DNA of 64,000 bases, from the NCBI RefSeq assembly GCF_027474825.1, contig NZ_CP107030.1:3416529-3480528 (forward strand). Direction: 5' to 3'. Below are positions 44,784 to 55,107 of this stretch, in pieces. This stretch comes from Maribacter halichondriae (GTDB taxonomy: Bacteria; Bacteroidota; Bacteroidia; Flavobacteriales; Flavobacteriaceae). Each line of letters opens with the position of its first letter. The first letter of the stretch is position 1. The translations under genes and the position numbers were made by a program. The notes below the pieces were generated by a model, which worked only from the letters and a program-made list of their open reading frames with translations, was not told the origin of the DNA and ran no database searches.

Positions 44784-45242
44784 TCAAACCCCGAACTGCT
44801 GCAAATGGTGGTCTAAATGTTTGGAGAAAAGCGTATTCCATTCTTTGGTGGATAAAGCGCCAAAGGCATGTGATTCTTTTCCATCAAAATGTTCGGCACC
44901 CAATTGCTGTGTTTTTTGTAGATGTTCGATGAGCCGGTTTTTTTCAATTTCAAAATCCCGCTCATCGTCAATGAGAAACATCGGGGCGGTTCTGGTATTT
45001 CTTTTATAAGGTTTTGGCCCAACGACCATATTTTTCGCAAAGAGTTTGATCATGAATTTTTGGAACCCACCGGGTTTTGGATGTTTGTCGGTATAGACCA
45101 ATTCATAGGCCACGTTGCAATGGGCCAACATTTGGTCAACGCTCATTTTTCCCCATTGTGGTTGGGTTTCAGGGGTCAACGCATTGATACGCTCAATAGT
45201 TTCTTGTGATTCGTTTTGGTCAAAAAGGTTTTTCCAGCTCAT
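44784..45242 (-). CDS. DUF1569 (DinB-like fold) protein
   Basis: 152-residue cytosolic protein. WGKMSVDQMLAHCNVAYELV near the N-terminus and the C-terminal LFSKHLDHHLQQFGV carry the conserved histidines of the DUF1569/DinB-like metal-binding four-helix fold. Role unknown; relatives are proposed thiol-dependent metalloenzymes. Convergent with the DUF5916 gene (5 bp gap). Confidence 0.82.
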   Translation of the reverse strand: MSWKNLFDQNESQETIERINALTPETQPQWGKMSVDQMLAHCNVAYELVYTDKHPKPGGFQKFMIKLFAKNMVVGPKPYKRNTRTAPMFLIDDERDFEIEKNRLIEHLQKTQQLGAEHFDGKESHAFGALSTKEWNTLFSKHLDHHLQQFGV

Positions 45243-45333
45243 GATTTTCGTTTTTTATGATTGCTACAAGATATTCATTTTTATGAGATTACAAAATCCT
45301 CTGATTTAATTATAGACGTACTGGAATCATGAA

Positions 45334-46296
45334 TTAGGACATGCTGAGGATTACATTTCCTGTTTTTTCTCCTTTTATTACATAAGTATAGGCTTCCGAA
45401 ATTTTTTCCAGGGGATAGGTGCTGTCGATTATCGGTTTGAATTTTCCTTCCTCTATAAGCCCTTTTATGAAATTTATACTCTGCAAAATGTTCGACGGGA
45501 ATGGGAATTTCACGCTCTTGCCTCCAAACAACGGGGTAACCAGCGCTAAAAAAGGATTCTGAACTCCAGGCCCAAGTTCTGAAGAAATGTACACTCCTTT
45601 TTTATGCAACAAGCGTTTGCACTTGCCAAAAGTACTTTTTCCAACCGCATCAAAGACATAATCGTATTTTTCATGGTCTTTGGTAAAATCCTCCTTTTTA
45701 TAGTCAATAGTTCGGTCAACCCCCAAAGAATCTATTAGTGCCACATTCTTTGTATTGCATACGGCGGTAACGTATGCTCCGTAATATTTAAGAATCTGTA
45801 CCATTGCCGAACCAATGGCACCTGTGGCGCCGTTGACCAATACTTTTTGTCCCGGTATTAGTTTTACCTTGTTAATGAAATTATAAGCATAATGTGCACC
45901 TTCAAGACTGGCGACCGCCTCATCAAAAGTGAATTTGTTGGGGAAAGTCGCTACGGCCTTCTTTTCTGGGATAGTCATGTATTGGGCCTGTGATTGTATG
46001 CCCTCGTCGCCAAAACCAAAAACCTTGTCCCCGATTTTGAACGCGGTTACGTTCTGCCCGATGGATGCTATTTCTCCCGCAAAATCGGTTCCCGGTATGC
46101 CGTTTTTGGGCTTGAAAAGTCCTATAAAAAGGCGCATGATATAGGGTTTACCGGTTACGATTGCGCAATCGGTTCTGTTGACCGTAGTAGTGTGCACTTT
46201 TATGAGTACTTCATCCGCTTTTGGTAGCGGCTTTTCAACGGTCTCGATTTTTAGAACATCGGGCGGACCGTAGTTTCTTCTGACTGCGGCTTTCAT
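45334..46296 (-). CDS. NAD(P)-dependent zinc-less MDR oxidoreductase (quinone oxidoreductase-like)
   Basis: Medium-chain dehydrogenase/reductase. ATG 46296, AVRRNYGPPDVLKIETVEKP at the start, GTDFAGEIASIG in the catalytic domain, and NAD(P)-binding VNGATGAIGSAMVQILKYYG. 320 residues, intact. Lacks the structural-zinc cysteine cluster of alcohol dehydrogenases, consistent with quinone or enone reductases. Substrate unknown. Adjacent to the molybdenum hydroxylase genes on the same strand. Confidence 0.88.
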   Translation of the reverse strand: MKAAVRRNYGPPDVLKIETVEKPLPKADEVLIKVHTTTVNRTDCAIVTGKPYIMRLFIGLFKPKNGIPGTDFAGEIASIGQNVTAFKIGDKVFGFGDEGIQSQAQYMTIPEKKAVATFPNKFTFDEAVASLEGAHYAYNFINKVKLIPGQKVLVNGATGAIGSAMVQILKYYGAYVTAVCNTKNVALIDSLGVDRTIDYKKEDFTKDHEKYDYVFDAVGKSTFGKCKRLLHKKGVYISSELGPGVQNPFLALVTPLFGGKSVKFPFPSNILQSINFIKGLIEEGKFKPIIDSTYPLEKISEAYTYVIKGEKTGNVILSMS

Positions 46297-46328
46297 TGGA
46301 AATTAAGCGTTTCAAGAATTTATATCGA

Positions 46329-48507
46329 CTAACTATTCAAGGCTTCCAACACACGTTCCGGGGTAAAAGGTAGATGTCGCAATCGTTTTCCGGTCAAGCT
46401 TAAAAAAGCGTTCGCAATGGCACAAGCGACCAAAGGCGTACCTGATTCGCCAACCCCTTGAGGCGGCTCGTTGGATTCGATCATCGCGGTTTCGATGCTA
46501 TCGGGAATGTCTTCCATCCGTAACAATTGATACGTATCAAAGTTGGATTGCTGTACTTTTCCATCGACCATGGTGAGTTGTTCTTTAAGTACACTGCTCA
46601 TGCCCATGATGATGCCACCTTCCATTTGTGCTTTTACATTGTCGGGTTGTACTATGACACCGGCATCAATAGCGCTCCAGAAACGGTGGACGTTTATTTT
46701 TCCGGTATTGCGATCAACGGAAATTTCACATACTCCCGTGCTTAAGGTTCCGCTTCGCTCTAAAAATGCAACACCTTTTGCCTTTCCATCAATACTTGTG
46801 CTATCCCATTCACTAATTTCGGCGGCCTTCTCCAAAGTCGCCAAGGCTCTTGGCGATTTGGACATAAGTTTGCGCCTAAGGGTAACCGGGTCTATTTTTT
46901 GGTCATGGGCAACGTCATCGAGCAGGCATTCTATGGCAAATTTATTAGGACCGTGACCCACGGCACGCCAATGTTTTAGACGAATGCCATGCGTTGTTTC
47001 CCGCCAATCAACAAGCTGATTGGGAATATCATAATAGTCATTTCGGACACCGCTTGTGGCCAGATTACCGTTTTCGGCCACCACGATATGTGAGAGTCCG
47101 GTTATATTTCCCTTTGAATCGGTACTTGCGGTCAAGCGTTGAAGAGACAAAGGGCGGTAGGCTCCATAGGTCATATCATCTTCGCGAGTCCACATCAACT
47201 TTACGGGTTTTGGGGCCATCTCTTTGGCCAATGCAGCACATTCCACAACGAAATCGGTCATGCTTCGCCTCCCGAAACCTCCGCCCAAATACTGCAAATG
47301 AACGTTTACATCTTTCGCGGGAATACCCAGCAGGTCGGGAACACCCAATTTGGTATCCCCACCTTGTTGGGTGCCGACCCAGACTTCGGCACTTTTACCA
47401 TCTTCGGCAACTTTGACGATGGAATTCAATGGCTCCATTTGTGCATGGTATACATAATCATTTTTAAAATCGGCGCTATATGTTTTTGCCGGATTGCGGA
47501 AAGCTTGTTGCACATTTCCTATTTCGGGCATTACCTCGCCCTTTTTAGTTTGAGATGCAACTTTCTCATATTCGTCAAAGATATCTTGAGAATTGTAACC
47601 CGTAGAAGTTGCCTCGCTCCAATCGATTTTCAACTGCTTTTTGGCTGCCAGAGCCTGTTCCAAAGTCGTGGCCACAATTCCAATGGCATACTCAAAGGGA
47701 ACGATTTTTAGAATGCCCTCCATGGCCAAAATTTCAGATTCGTTTTGTAACACAGGTTTGGCTCCATGCAGATTTCCTCGTTCAAGTACCCCGTAAAGCA
47801 TGTCGGGCAATTGTAAATCGATTGCGAATTTCGCCGCACCGTTCACTTTTTCAGGGATTTCATAACGGGGTATATCTTTCCCGATCAATCGAAAGTTTTT
47901 CGGATCTTTTAATTGGTCTTCCTGAAAATCGGGTAGGGTTTCTGGCACCTCTAAAAACGGAACCAATTCTCCATAACTTATTTTTTGGTCCGTCTTGTCG
48001 TAAAGGACGAAACCGTTTTCGGTATGTAGTGCTTCGATGGGGGCATCCCAATGTTTTGCGGCCGTATGTAAAAGCACATGGCGCGCTTGGGCACCGGCTT
48101 TTCGCATCACGGGATAATTGCTTTTGGTAACACGACTGCCCGCGGATAGCATGATCTTTACTGCCCGGTTGCCATCCTTCGGAACCATAAATCTCAGGTT
48201 CCTGAGGAGAAAATTCGACGCTGACCTTTGACCAATCGGCATCCATTTCTTCGGCAAAAACTACGGGCAATGAAGTCATGGATCCCTGGCCCATTTCGGC
48301 CGCGGGATTATAAATGGTGATCAAGCCATCTTCGGAAATACGTACCCAAGGGTTTAGCGGATGCGTTTCTAGTTGTGCCTTTAGGGCTTCCTTTTTATCA
48401 CAGGAAATGGCCAACGGCAGCAATCCGGAAGCACCAATGAAGAGTGCCACGCTTCCTGATGTTTTTAAAAATTCCCTTCGATCTATTTTTTTCATGGTCG
48501 TGCTCAT
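46329..48507 (-). CDS. Molybdopterin-binding large subunit, isoquinoline 1-oxidoreductase-type (frameshifted)
   Basis: Molybdenum hydroxylase of the xanthine oxidase superfamily, periplasmic. Twin-arginine signal DRREFLKTSGSVALFIGASG; then NPAAEMGQGSMTSLPVVFAEE. Later molybdenum-cofactor segments include QYLGGGFGRRSMTDFVVECA, ALATLEKAAEIS and QGVGESGTPLVACAIANAF with the catalytic Glu. The frame slips between 48174 and 48190 (net +1 or -2): GSEDGNRAVKIMLSAGSRV is restored if one G of GGATGG is dropped. Forms a heterodimer with the 2Fe-2S subunit encoded just upstream (48529-49002). Substrate unknown, likely an aldehyde or N-heterocycle. Confidence 0.87.
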
Positions 48508-48528
48508 GATATTATTATTTTAGGGATT

Positions 48529-49002
48529 TTACGTATTTGAAGCTTTGGTATTCGATGCCAACTCAATGGCCTTCACAATACGCATATAGGTGCCACATCG
48601 ACAAAGAATCCCGTTCATATAACGCTTTATCTCTTGCCGCGTGGGCTTTGGGTTTTGCTCCAACAAAGCGACGGCCTGCATCACCTGACCCGATTGACAA
48701 TAACCACATTGGGGTGCTTGTGCGGCTATCCAGGCTTTCTGAACGGGATGGTCTCCATGTTCCGATAGGCCCTCGATAGTGGTGATTTTTTGTCCCACGG
48801 ATAAGGTGTCGATCGGTAGAACACAGGCGCGCATCGGCTTACCATCAACATGAATAGTGCAAGACCCGCATTGGGCAATACCACAACCGTATTTCGTACC
48901 GGTCAACCCCAGATGTTCGCGAAGTGCCCAAAGCAGGGAAGTGCCCTTGGTGACCTTAACTTGTTGGTCTTTACCATTTATATTCAGCGTATAATTTTCC
49001 AT
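48529..49002 (-). CDS. 2Fe-2S small subunit of the molybdenum hydroxylase
   Basis: 157-residue electron-transfer subunit with a plant-type ferredoxin domain (KYGCGIAQCGSCTIHVDGK, then MRACVLP) and a C-terminal [2Fe-2S]-binding domain (APQCGYCQSGQVM, GILCRCGTYMRIV). All eight cluster cysteines are present. It is upstream of, and 21 bp from, the large subunit and is the first gene of that pair. No medium FAD subunit is seen, as in isoquinoline-oxidoreductase types, which pass electrons to the respiratory chain. Confidence 0.93.
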   Translation of the reverse strand: MENYTLNINGKDQQVKVTKGTSLLWALREHLGLTGTKYGCGIAQCGSCTIHVDGKPMRACVLPIDTLSVGQKITTIEGLSEHGDHPVQKAWIAAQAPQCGYCQSGQVMQAVALLEQNPKPTRQEIKRYMNGILCRCGTYMRIVKAIELASNTKASNT

Positions 49003-49066
49003 ATCGCAATAATTTCTCCATTAAATTACACAATATCGAATATATAACAGTGATCGGGCGAAAAGA

Positions 49067-49957
49067 TTAACGTATTCCATTGACGGCCATCTCCAAGGTA
49101 TAGACAGAATCCATGGCCGTGATAAATAGGATATTCTGTTGAGGTCCGCCAAAAGTCACATTGGCTGTCCATTTTTCCGGTACGGAGATATGATGGATTT
49201 GCTCTCCTTTTGAATTAAATACAGTGACCCCGTCTCCTGTTAAGTACACATTGCCTTGATTGTCCAAAGTCATCCCATCCGATCCGAGCTCACAGAACAA
49301 TTTTCTTTCTCCTAGCGTTCGGTCTTCGTTAACAGGGTATACATACGTTTTTTTATCTCCTATATCCGCGATATAAAGCGTCTTTCCGTCAGCTGTGCCA
49401 ATAATACCATTGGGCATCACGAAGTTTTCGGCTACGATTTTTACCTCGCCAATATCAGGGGTCACATAGTAGACCCTACGTTCTTCCAATCTGTTTTCGG
49501 TCGGCTCCCACCAAGGGCGATCGTACAACGGGTCGGTAAAATAAATTCCGCCGTCAGGGTCTACCCAAAGATCATTGGGGCCGCCCAGTTTTTTTCCTTC
49601 AAAATTGTCTACTAGGACTGTGGCATTTTTTTCCATGTCAATGCGCCATAATTCATTTTTTTCGTCCGCACAGGATAATAAGTTTCCGTCATGGTCGAAA
49701 TAAAGTCCGTTTGAGCGGCCTGAAGGACTCATCCAATCGGATACGGAATTGTCGGAAGCATTCCATTTAACGATACGGTCATTGGGTTGATCGGTAAAAT
49801 AGACATCGCCGTTTTTATCCACAGCGGGCCCCTCAGTAAAATCATAACCTTCGGCGACTAAGGTCAGTTCGGCTTTATCGGAGATTATCCCTGCTTTTTG
49901 ACTTTTGCAGGATACACTAAGCAATAGTGCCGCAATCAATAATGGTGTTGGTTTCAT
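49067..49957 (-). CDS. SMP-30/gluconolactonase-family lipoprotein
   Basis: Six-bladed beta-propeller lactonase-like protein of 296 residues. Signal with lipobox (LLIAALLLSVSCKSQ). Family motifs: EGPAVDKNGDVYFTDQPNDR, LGGPNDLWVDPDGGIYFTDP, MPNGIIGTADGKTLYIAD and LGSDGMTLDNQGNVYLTGDG, which carry the metal ligands Glu, Asn and Asp. Probably hydrolyses a sugar lactone in the periplasm; it may act with the downstream amidohydrolase and isomerase in one catabolic route, but this is context only. Confidence 0.88.
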   Translation of the reverse strand: MKPTPLLIAALLLSVSCKSQKAGIISDKAELTLVAEGYDFTEGPAVDKNGDVYFTDQPNDRIVKWNASDNSVSDWMSPSGRSNGLYFDHDGNLLSCADEKNELWRIDMEKNATVLVDNFEGKKLGGPNDLWVDPDGGIYFTDPLYDRPWWEPTENRLEERRVYYVTPDIGEVKIVAENFVMPNGIIGTADGKTLYIADIGDKKTYVYPVNEDRTLGERKLFCELGSDGMTLDNQGNVYLTGDGVTVFNSKGEQIHHISVPEKWTANVTFGGPQQNILFITAMDSVYTLEMAVNGIR

Positions 49958-49975
49958 ATTTCTTTTTTTTAAACA

Positions 49976-51625
49976 TCAGTCATTCTTCCATCCTGGGCCT
50001 TTTACAAATCTTCCAGAAAAAGCGCCCGTGTGTTCTCCGTCTTTTAGAACCAATGTTCCATTTACTAAAACATGCAGCATGCCAGTTGCATATTGATGGG
50101 GTTTTTCGAAGGTCGCATTGTCTTTGATTTTTTCTGCATCGAAAATGACCACATCGGCAAAATACCCTTGTTGCAAGGCACCTCTTTTCTTCAATTTGAG
50201 GTTGGAAGCTGGCAGACTTGTCAACCTGTAAATGGCATCTTCAAGGGTGATTACTTTTTCTTCTCGAACATAATGGCCCAAAAGTCTTGCGAATGAACCG
50301 TAGGCACGGGGATGCGTACTCTGCTCTAAAAACACGCCTTCGTTCGTATAGGAACCGGCATCGGAGCAAATACTCATGTAGGGGAGTTTCAATTTCTTTT
50401 TGATATTCTCTTCGGACATGGAAAAATATACGACTTGAATTCTACTGTCATCTTCATAAATGAGGTCGACCAAAGTTTCATTAGCGGTTTTATTTCGTTC
50501 TTGGGCGACATCGGCCAAGGTTTTGCCAATAAGATTCCGGAGTTCTTTGTTGCGAAAACCAACCAACAGGATTTTATCCGGCGGCACATGAAAATCGATT
50601 TCGGCCATCATCTTTTTCCTCTTTTCGGGATTCTCGATAAGTTTCATAGTCGCCGAGTGCCCGCCTTCTTTTGCCCATGCGGGGAGTACTACATTTAATC
50701 CCGTGGAACTCGCATTGTACATATACATATCAGTAGTAACGGGAAATCCTTTTTTTCTCGCACTTTCGACCAGCTGTATGGCACTGTCCAACAATTGCCA
50801 ATTTGCATTTCCGGAAGCCTTGAAATGATAAATTTCGGCGGTAAGTTTTGCTTTTTCAGAAATAGTAATAAGTTCGTTGACGGCATCCAGAAGTCCGCCT
50901 TCCTCGTCGCGGATATGTGAAATATACATGCCGTCATATTCCGCAACTACTTTTGCCAGTTCTATGATTTCATTGGTTTTGGCATGTCCGCTAGGCACGT
51001 AAATCAAAGAAGTTGACAGTCCTACCGCTCCCTCTTTCATGGCTTCTCGAGTGAGCCTTTTCATGGTTTCCATTTCTTCGTCCGATGGCAATCTGTTTTC
51101 ATACCCCATCACAAATTCTCGCAGTGTGCCATTACCTACGAATGAGGCTATGTTGGTAGAAACTCCTTTTTTCTCCAAAAAATTAAGATACTCGCCGAGA
51201 CTTGACCAATCGATATCATAGGTGATGCTGCCCTGGCCTGCTTTCATTTCTTCACGCATTTCAGCGTTGAGCGGACCCATGGAATGACCTTCTCCCATGA
51301 CTTCGAGCGTGACTCCCTGTCGGATATCGCCTTGGGAACGACCATCTTCGATTAACGATTCATTTGCCCAGCTTAGCATGTTAATGAAGCCTGGGGCAAC
51401 TGTAAGGTTAGTGGCGTCGATTTCTGTTATGCCGATGGCATTTTCAAGTTGACCTAATGCCGCAATGGTATCGGCATTGATGGCGATGTCACCTATGAAA
51501 GACGCTCCTCCAGAACCATCAATAATTTGTCCGTTCTTAATAAGTAGATCATACTGTCTTGGCTGGGTACATGCAGTTAGCATAAGACAAACCAAAAATG
51601 TGATAAGCTGGCCCGAACGTAACAT
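49976..51625 (-). CDS. N-acyl-D-amino-acid deacylase-like amidohydrolase, lipoprotein
   Basis: 549 residues, signal LLRSGQLITFLVCLMLTAC or similar with a lipobox. N-terminal composite domain YDLLIKNGQIIDGSGGASFIGD, a long amidohydrolase barrel, and the C-terminal GSFARLLGHYVREEKVITLEDAIYRLT typical of D-aminoacylases. The expected first-strand His-x-His metal site is replaced: APGFINMLSWANESLIEDG instead of GFIDxHxH. Other metal-site candidates such as YISHIRDE and EIYHFKASG remain. This substitution is known in a Bacteroidota subfamily as I recall it; catalytic competence is uncertain. Confidence 0.82.
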   Translation of the reverse strand: MLRSGQLITFLVCLMLTACTQPRQYDLLIKNGQIIDGSGGASFIGDIAINADTIAALGQLENAIGITEIDATNLTVAPGFINMLSWANESLIEDGRSQGDIRQGVTLEVMGEGHSMGPLNAEMREEMKAGQGSITYDIDWSSLGEYLNFLEKKGVSTNIASFVGNGTLREFVMGYENRLPSDEEMETMKRLTREAMKEGAVGLSTSLIYVPSGHAKTNEIIELAKVVAEYDGMYISHIRDEEGGLLDAVNELITISEKAKLTAEIYHFKASGNANWQLLDSAIQLVESARKKGFPVTTDMYMYNASSTGLNVVLPAWAKEGGHSATMKLIENPEKRKKMMAEIDFHVPPDKILLVGFRNKELRNLIGKTLADVAQERNKTANETLVDLIYEDDSRIQVVYFSMSEENIKKKLKLPYMSICSDAGSYTNEGVFLEQSTHPRAYGSFARLLGHYVREEKVITLEDAIYRLTSLPASNLKLKKRGALQQGYFADVVIFDAEKIKDNATFEKPHQYATGMLHVLVNGTLVLKDGEHTGAFSGRFVKGPGWKND

Positions 51626-51627
51626 AT

Positions 51628-52461
51628 TTATAGCTTGTTAAGGAATTCCATATTATGTTTCATACTTTCTAAAGGGGTGCTGGCGTATTCTTCTTGTTCG
51701 ATAAAGATGTGTTTTACGCCCGATGCTTCCTGATTTTGCATCATAGTTTTGATATCCAATCCGCCTTTTCCGAATTCGGTGCTTTCTTTTTCTTCCATGT
51801 TCATATCCTTTAAATGCCATAGTGGAAAACGCCCCGGATATTTTTTAAAATAATCCAAAGGATCTTTTCCGGCCACGATGACCCAACCGAGATCCAGTTC
51901 CATATGGACCAGATTTGGGTCCGTGTTATCCATTAACACATCATAAAGCACTTGCCCACTTTCAGATTCGAACTCGTATTCATGATTGTGATATCCGAAT
52001 TTTAAACCAAGTTTTTGGCATTTTTCACCAGCCTTATTGAACTCCTTGGCCACTTTTTTATAATTGTCGACCGTTTGTCCGTTGGACGGCATGGTCGAAC
52101 AGATTACATATTCCTGTTCGGCGGCCACGGCATCTTCCATTGTTTTTTGAAATTGGTCGTCAAGATGTACATGACCGCTTTTGAGGTCCATTCCCAAATC
52201 AATGCAGACCGTTTTCATTTCGGTTGGGGAAAGTCCGTAAAAATGCCCTTTGCTTGAGCGGGCGCTTTCGATTTCCTTGATTCCTATGGCGGCGATCTGT
52301 TTTAAAGTCCCGATGGCGTCTTTTGCCATTTCATCCCGGAAGGAATATAGCTGTACGCCATATTTAGTTCCGGTATCCGAGGCGAACATACAGGAAGGAA
52401 AAAAGAGTGTTCCTGCGGTCAAAGCTGATGATTGCAATAAAAAATCTCTACGTTTTAGCAT
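51628..52461 (-). CDS. Sugar phosphate isomerase/epimerase-like TIM-barrel protein, exported
   Basis: Xylose-isomerase-like TIM barrel of 277 residues. N-terminus MLKRRDFLLQSSALTAGTLF is a twin-arginine-type signal followed by PSCMFAS. Barrel segments: KYGVQLYSFRDEM, IGIKEIESARS, GLKFGYHNHEYEF, LVHMELDLGWVIVAG, FPLWHLKDMN and GVKHIFIEQEEY, which supply the Glu/Asp/His metal ligands typical of the family. Overlaps or abuts the deacylase gene (2-bp gap). Exported members in Bacteroidota act in sugar-derivative catabolism; the substrate is unknown. Confidence 0.87.
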   Translation of the reverse strand: MLKRRDFLLQSSALTAGTLFFPSCMFASDTGTKYGVQLYSFRDEMAKDAIGTLKQIAAIGIKEIESARSSKGHFYGLSPTEMKTVCIDLGMDLKSGHVHLDDQFQKTMEDAVAAEQEYVICSTMPSNGQTVDNYKKVAKEFNKAGEKCQKLGLKFGYHNHEYEFESESGQVLYDVLMDNTDPNLVHMELDLGWVIVAGKDPLDYFKKYPGRFPLWHLKDMNMEEKESTEFGKGGLDIKTMMQNQEASGVKHIFIEQEEYASTPLESMKHNMEFLNKL

Positions 52462-52466
52462 GTTAT

Positions 52467-53492
52467 TTAATTTTTATGGTGTGCTTTATAATGGGCACTG
52501 AGCGTATCTTCAGCGTAATCGTTATCAAGATCCCTGATGGCGGTATGGACATGATTTGCGTTGTTCTGAATATTATCGTATTCGATGAGCAAAAAAGTAC
52601 TCTGTATCCTGTAATAGTGTCCAGCCACGGGAGCTAAGCTACCTGCCCATGCAAAATAAAGTTTGTCAAGACCGTTATCGCTCAACTTTTTCTTTAGGTT
52701 CGAAGCATATTTCGATTCGTAATTATCTATATAAACGTTTACCAATTGCATGAACATTGCTTTCTGTTCGTCACTCAATTGGTCATACGCTATTCCAAGA
52801 GGTTCAATGGCTTTTACTTTTCTATGGTTTCCAGTGATGATTTCGGAAGGAGCTGCATCTGAAAACAGGGCCGTTCGCAATTGTTCTTCGGACATTGAAT
52901 TGATAAGAGCAAACCCTAAATCTGTTTCCTTTTTCAATACTTCTTTTCCTTTTTGCGCAGTGCTTTTTACGATTCCCGGATTAGAACCAAAAAAGGTTGG
53001 GGTCGAAGAAACTATCGTTCCGTTGGCAGCCGTAAAATTGAAGGAGATATGATGCCCCTCGAAACGCCAACCCCAAAATGAATCAGGTGCGGGATCTCCA
53101 AAAATGCAAAAGTGATAATTTAGGGGGTCGCGGTAGGGCCGGCCATCCTCCATCTTTTGATTATTGTTTTCCAACTCGAACAGCACGTTTTCAAGTTCCA
53201 TGATTTCTGTGGTCTTTTCGTATCCTTGGGCACTTAACGAAGCCCGTAACAAGTTCAGTGCCAATTCTTTTTGTGTTGTATTAAAGTCATGAAAAGTTGG
53301 CCCATTTCGCATTTTGGGGACAAAATTCATATTAAAGCGCTCCTCGTCTTCGAAGGTATAATGCGCTTGCTCCTTTTGTTCTTCCGAAAGGGAATTTAAA
53401 AAAGAGTTAGCCTTATCAGATAATTCTTGGGCATTCGAAGTGCAGATGACAAGCAATAGTAATAACGATACACCAATTTTTCTAATGACCAT
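52467..53492 (-). CDS. DUF3500 domain protein, exported
   Basis: 341 residues with a signal peptide (GVSLLLLLVICTSNAQ). DUF3500 features: SEEQKEQAHYTFEDEERFNMNFVP, WGWRFEGHHISFNFTAANG and a C-terminal LDKLYFAWAGSLAPVAGHYYRI. Function not established; these proteins may be secreted oxidoreductase- or hydrolase-like. It sits 5 bp from the isomerase-like gene and is probably in the same operon. Confidence 0.88.
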   Translation of the reverse strand: MVIRKIGVSLLLLLVICTSNAQELSDKANSFLNSLSEEQKEQAHYTFEDEERFNMNFVPKMRNGPTFHDFNTTQKELALNLLRASLSAQGYEKTTEIMELENVLFELENNNQKMEDGRPYRDPLNYHFCIFGDPAPDSFWGWRFEGHHISFNFTAANGTIVSSTPTFFGSNPGIVKSTAQKGKEVLKKETDLGFALINSMSEEQLRTALFSDAAPSEIITGNHRKVKAIEPLGIAYDQLSDEQKAMFMQLVNVYIDNYESKYASNLKKKLSDNGLDKLYFAWAGSLAPVAGHYYRIQSTFLLIEYDNIQNNANHVHTAIRDLDNDYAEDTLSAHYKAHHKN

Positions 53493-53518
53493 TGTGCTGA
53501 TTTTTATGTGTACTTGTT

Positions 53519-55003
53519 TTATTTCAGTTGATAACTAACGAATGCCACTTTACTGCTATCCGGGGACCAAGAGGGAACATTGATGGTACCCTGCCCACCA
53601 AAAAGCTTGGCCATCACTTGAACTTCTTTGGTTTCCAAATTCATCAACCGTAGAATGACATCTTTATTCGGTGGATGGCTCCCTGCCGGCACGTCGGTAC
53701 CGAAGGTGACATAAACAATCCATTTTCCATCGGGCGAAGGGTGGGCGAACCAATCGTTATATTCATCGGTCGTTAACTGTTCTTGATCGCTGCCATCGGT
53801 TTTCATCCTCCAGATTTGCATAGTGCCGGTCCGTTCTGAATTAAAGTATATGTATTGCCCATCGGGAGAATAATCAGGACCGTCGTCCAAACCTTCGGCT
53901 GTGGTCAATCGAATTTCCTCGCCTCCTTGCAGTGGAATGGCATAAATATCATAGTTGCCATTGCGTTCGGCACAATAGGCCAAGGTATTTCCGTCAGGCG
54001 ACCACCCATGCCAATACGATGGACCAACCGGCGTTATTTTCTTTGGAACCCCGCCTTCGATCGGCATGGAGTAGATAAGCGATTTGCCCGTCTCGGTCTG
54101 GTCACTGATGACCAACTTTGTGCCGTCTGGAGAAATACCGTGGTCGTTGTTTATCCGTTCGGCAAAATCGGTCGGAATCAATTCCGGATTCCCGCCCTGC
54201 ACGGGAATCCTATAGAGCAGCCCCTTACTATTAAAGATCAAGGTCTTGCCGTCGGGTGACCAATTGGGTGCTTCGATATGACTTTGGGTGTGATGGACCA
54301 CTTTTCTATCGAAGGAAGATACCGATATGATTTCTAAGGTACTTTCCAATTGCTTCAGCGAGTCGGGTCTTTTTGGAATTTTTTCGATGGCGACATCACT
54401 GAATTTGGCAGTTTCGAGTGCCTCGGCATTATGGGAACAAACACCTAGACCTACGTAAAAAGGTTCTTTAAAAGGAAGTTTAAAAGACCCCCCTGAAGAT
54501 TTTAACTTGCCATCATCTTGGGCAATGGACATCGAAACATACTCTCCTTCTTTTTCGATTCGAACCCTTTTCGGTGAGGTACTGTTCGCTTGTACTTCTC
54601 GGGTCACCGCCCCGTCCGTTTCCCGATACTGGATTGAGGTGAGTCCGTCTCCGTGAACGGCGACATCGGCATAAGCCGCATCGGGTTCCAAACTCTGGCG
54701 AATAATCAAACAAGCCTTGCGGTGCGGGTCTACTCGCTCGGTCATCCATTCGATATTCGATGCAATGGATAAATCTCCCGACATTTTTTTCCACACATAA
54801 TGAAGTTCATCGCTATCGAACCACATATTGACGCCACTTCCGGAAATAGTATAGGTATTTTCGGCCTGGTCGAATTCGGCGTTGCCCGCAAGTTTCGGAT
54901 CGCCGATATCGATACTGCCTGAGAACAGCCCCAATTCCTGTCCCTGAACAAATGCACTAAAAAGAATTCCGGTTAGTACTATTATTAAAAGGTTCTTCTT
55001 CAT
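53519..55003 (-). CDS. TolB-like PD40 beta-propeller protein, exported
   Basis: About 494 residues from ATG 55003 ([22 protein letters not shown]). An N-terminal DUF1349/concanavalin-like domain ([39 protein letters not shown]) is followed by TolB-type PD40 repeats ([57 protein letters not shown]). Function unknown; probably binds a saccharide or protein in the periplasm. A longer in-frame start at 55063 lacks a signal peptide. Confidence 0.86.
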   Translation of the reverse strand: MKKNLLIIVLTGILFSAFVQGQELGLFSGSIDIGDPKLAGNAEFDQAENTYTISGSGVNMWFDSDELHYVWKKMSGDLSIASNIEWMTERVDPHRKACLIIRQSLEPDAAYADVAVHGDGLTSIQYRETDGAVTREVQANSTSPKRVRIEKEGEYVSMSIAQDDGKLKSSGGSFKLPFKEPFYVGLGVCSHNAEALETAKFSDVAIEKIPKRPDSLKQLESTLEIISVSSFDRKVVHHTQSHIEAPNWSPDGKTLIFNSKGLLYRIPVQGGNPELIPTDFAERINNDHGISPDGTKLVISDQTETGKSLIYSMPIEGGVPKKITPVGPSYWHGWSPDGNTLAYCAERNGNYDIYAIPLQGGEEIRLTTAEGLDDGPDYSPDGQYIYFNSERTGTMQIWRMKTDGSDQEQLTTDEYNDWFAHPSPDGKWIVYVTFGTDVPAGSHPPNKDVILRLMNLETKEVQVMAKLFGGQGTINVPSWSPDSSKVAFVSYQLK

Positions 55004-55107
55004 ATTAGGGTTTTGGTTGATTTCAAGACAATTAAGGTAATCAAAATAGTGTAATACTCGCATATCTTGAAACAGTTTGTATTTGTATTTTTGCCCAAAT
55101 TCTTTTT

